Positions 20,187-20,193 of a DNA stretch of 20,193 bases are shown here, piece by piece. The notes beneath the pieces were generated by a model. That model saw only the letters and a list, made by a program, of their open reading frames with translations, was not told the origin of the DNA and ran no database searches. This DNA is from Actinomortierella ambigua (lineage: Eukaryota > Mortierellomycota > Mortierellomycetes > Mortierellales > Mortierellaceae), in NCBI GenBank assembly GCA_016098155.1, contig JAAAJB010000619.1, forward strand, positions 1-20,193, in the 5' to 3' direction. Every line of letters starts with the position of its first letter. The first letter of the stretch is position 1. The position numbers were made by a program, and so were the translations under genes.

Positions 20187-20193
20187 ACTGAAG
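20114..20193 (+). rRNA. Fragment of 25S/28S rRNA, domain V
   Basis: From about 20114 to the window edge the plus strand follows the highly conserved peptidyl-transferase-centre region of large-subunit rRNA. TTGTGGCAGCCAAGCGT, GCTTTTTGATCCTTCGATGT and CGGCTCTTCCTATCAT are all present. Conventional rRNA upstream of this point (the GGGATAACTGG context) is missing: only AACTG precedes, after an A-rich run, with CC where GG is usual. So the rRNA starts abruptly in mid-gene, either as an rDNA-derived insertion or as the edge of an rDNA array or an intron. It runs off the window. Confidence 0.88.

Noticed and set aside
19945..20193. Plus-strand frame from ATG running off the window, 83 codons
   Set aside because: Its last third is rRNA sequence and no domain is recognisable in the first part.

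Overview
The window looks like nuclear DNA of an early-diverging, filamentous-type fungus. A Mortierella-like mucoromycote is my best guess, but the placement is inferred. The evidence is: short spliceosomal introns with GTAAGT-type donors, AATAAA-type polyadenylation signals, a fungal-type mitochondrial ADP/ATP carrier, a split fungal/animal-type cap methyltransferase gene, and a gamma-secretase PEN-2 gene, a complex missing from the familiar yeasts. Gene density is moderate and the intergenic regions carry GA microsatellites.

Layout from left to right. (1) 1-2059 is mostly gene-poor: a GA microsatellite, a probable decayed relative of the secreted-protein family (255-405, minus) and a short antisense coding-like remnant (1739-1936). 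(2) 2171-3250 and 3591-4667 are two tandem intronless paralogues of the agmatine deiminase / bacterial-type peptidylarginine deiminase family. The first looks strongly expressed; the second has lost a key active-site Asp. (3) 5080-12010 is a minus-strand cluster of four small secreted six-cysteine proteins (A-D). A, B and C are duplicated as whole units: 3' UTR with polyadenylation signal, coding region, leader, TATA box, GA tract and a distal upstream block about 140 bp long. D is a diverged relative. (4) 12523-14484 is a three-exon ADP/ATP carrier gene with a 36-nt internal exon. (5) 14485-16925 is a long gene-poor gap with decayed coding-like stretches. (6) 16926-18559 is the mRNA cap guanine-N7 methyltransferase in six exons; it converges on the PEN-2 gene (18662-19082, minus, two exons) with about 100 bp between stop codons. 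(7) The right edge (20114-20193) is a piece of 25S/28S rRNA, domain V, with no upstream rRNA before it.

The genes do not form one pathway. The carrier, cap methyltransferase and PEN-2 are conserved cell functions: mitochondrial nucleotide exchange, mRNA capping and intramembrane proteolysis. The deiminase pair and the secreted cysteine-rich family are the accessory part, shaped by local duplication and divergence. Several of the gene models had to be assembled by hand from splice signals: the carrier, cap methyltransferase and PEN-2 reading frames all close without a stop across the introns given.
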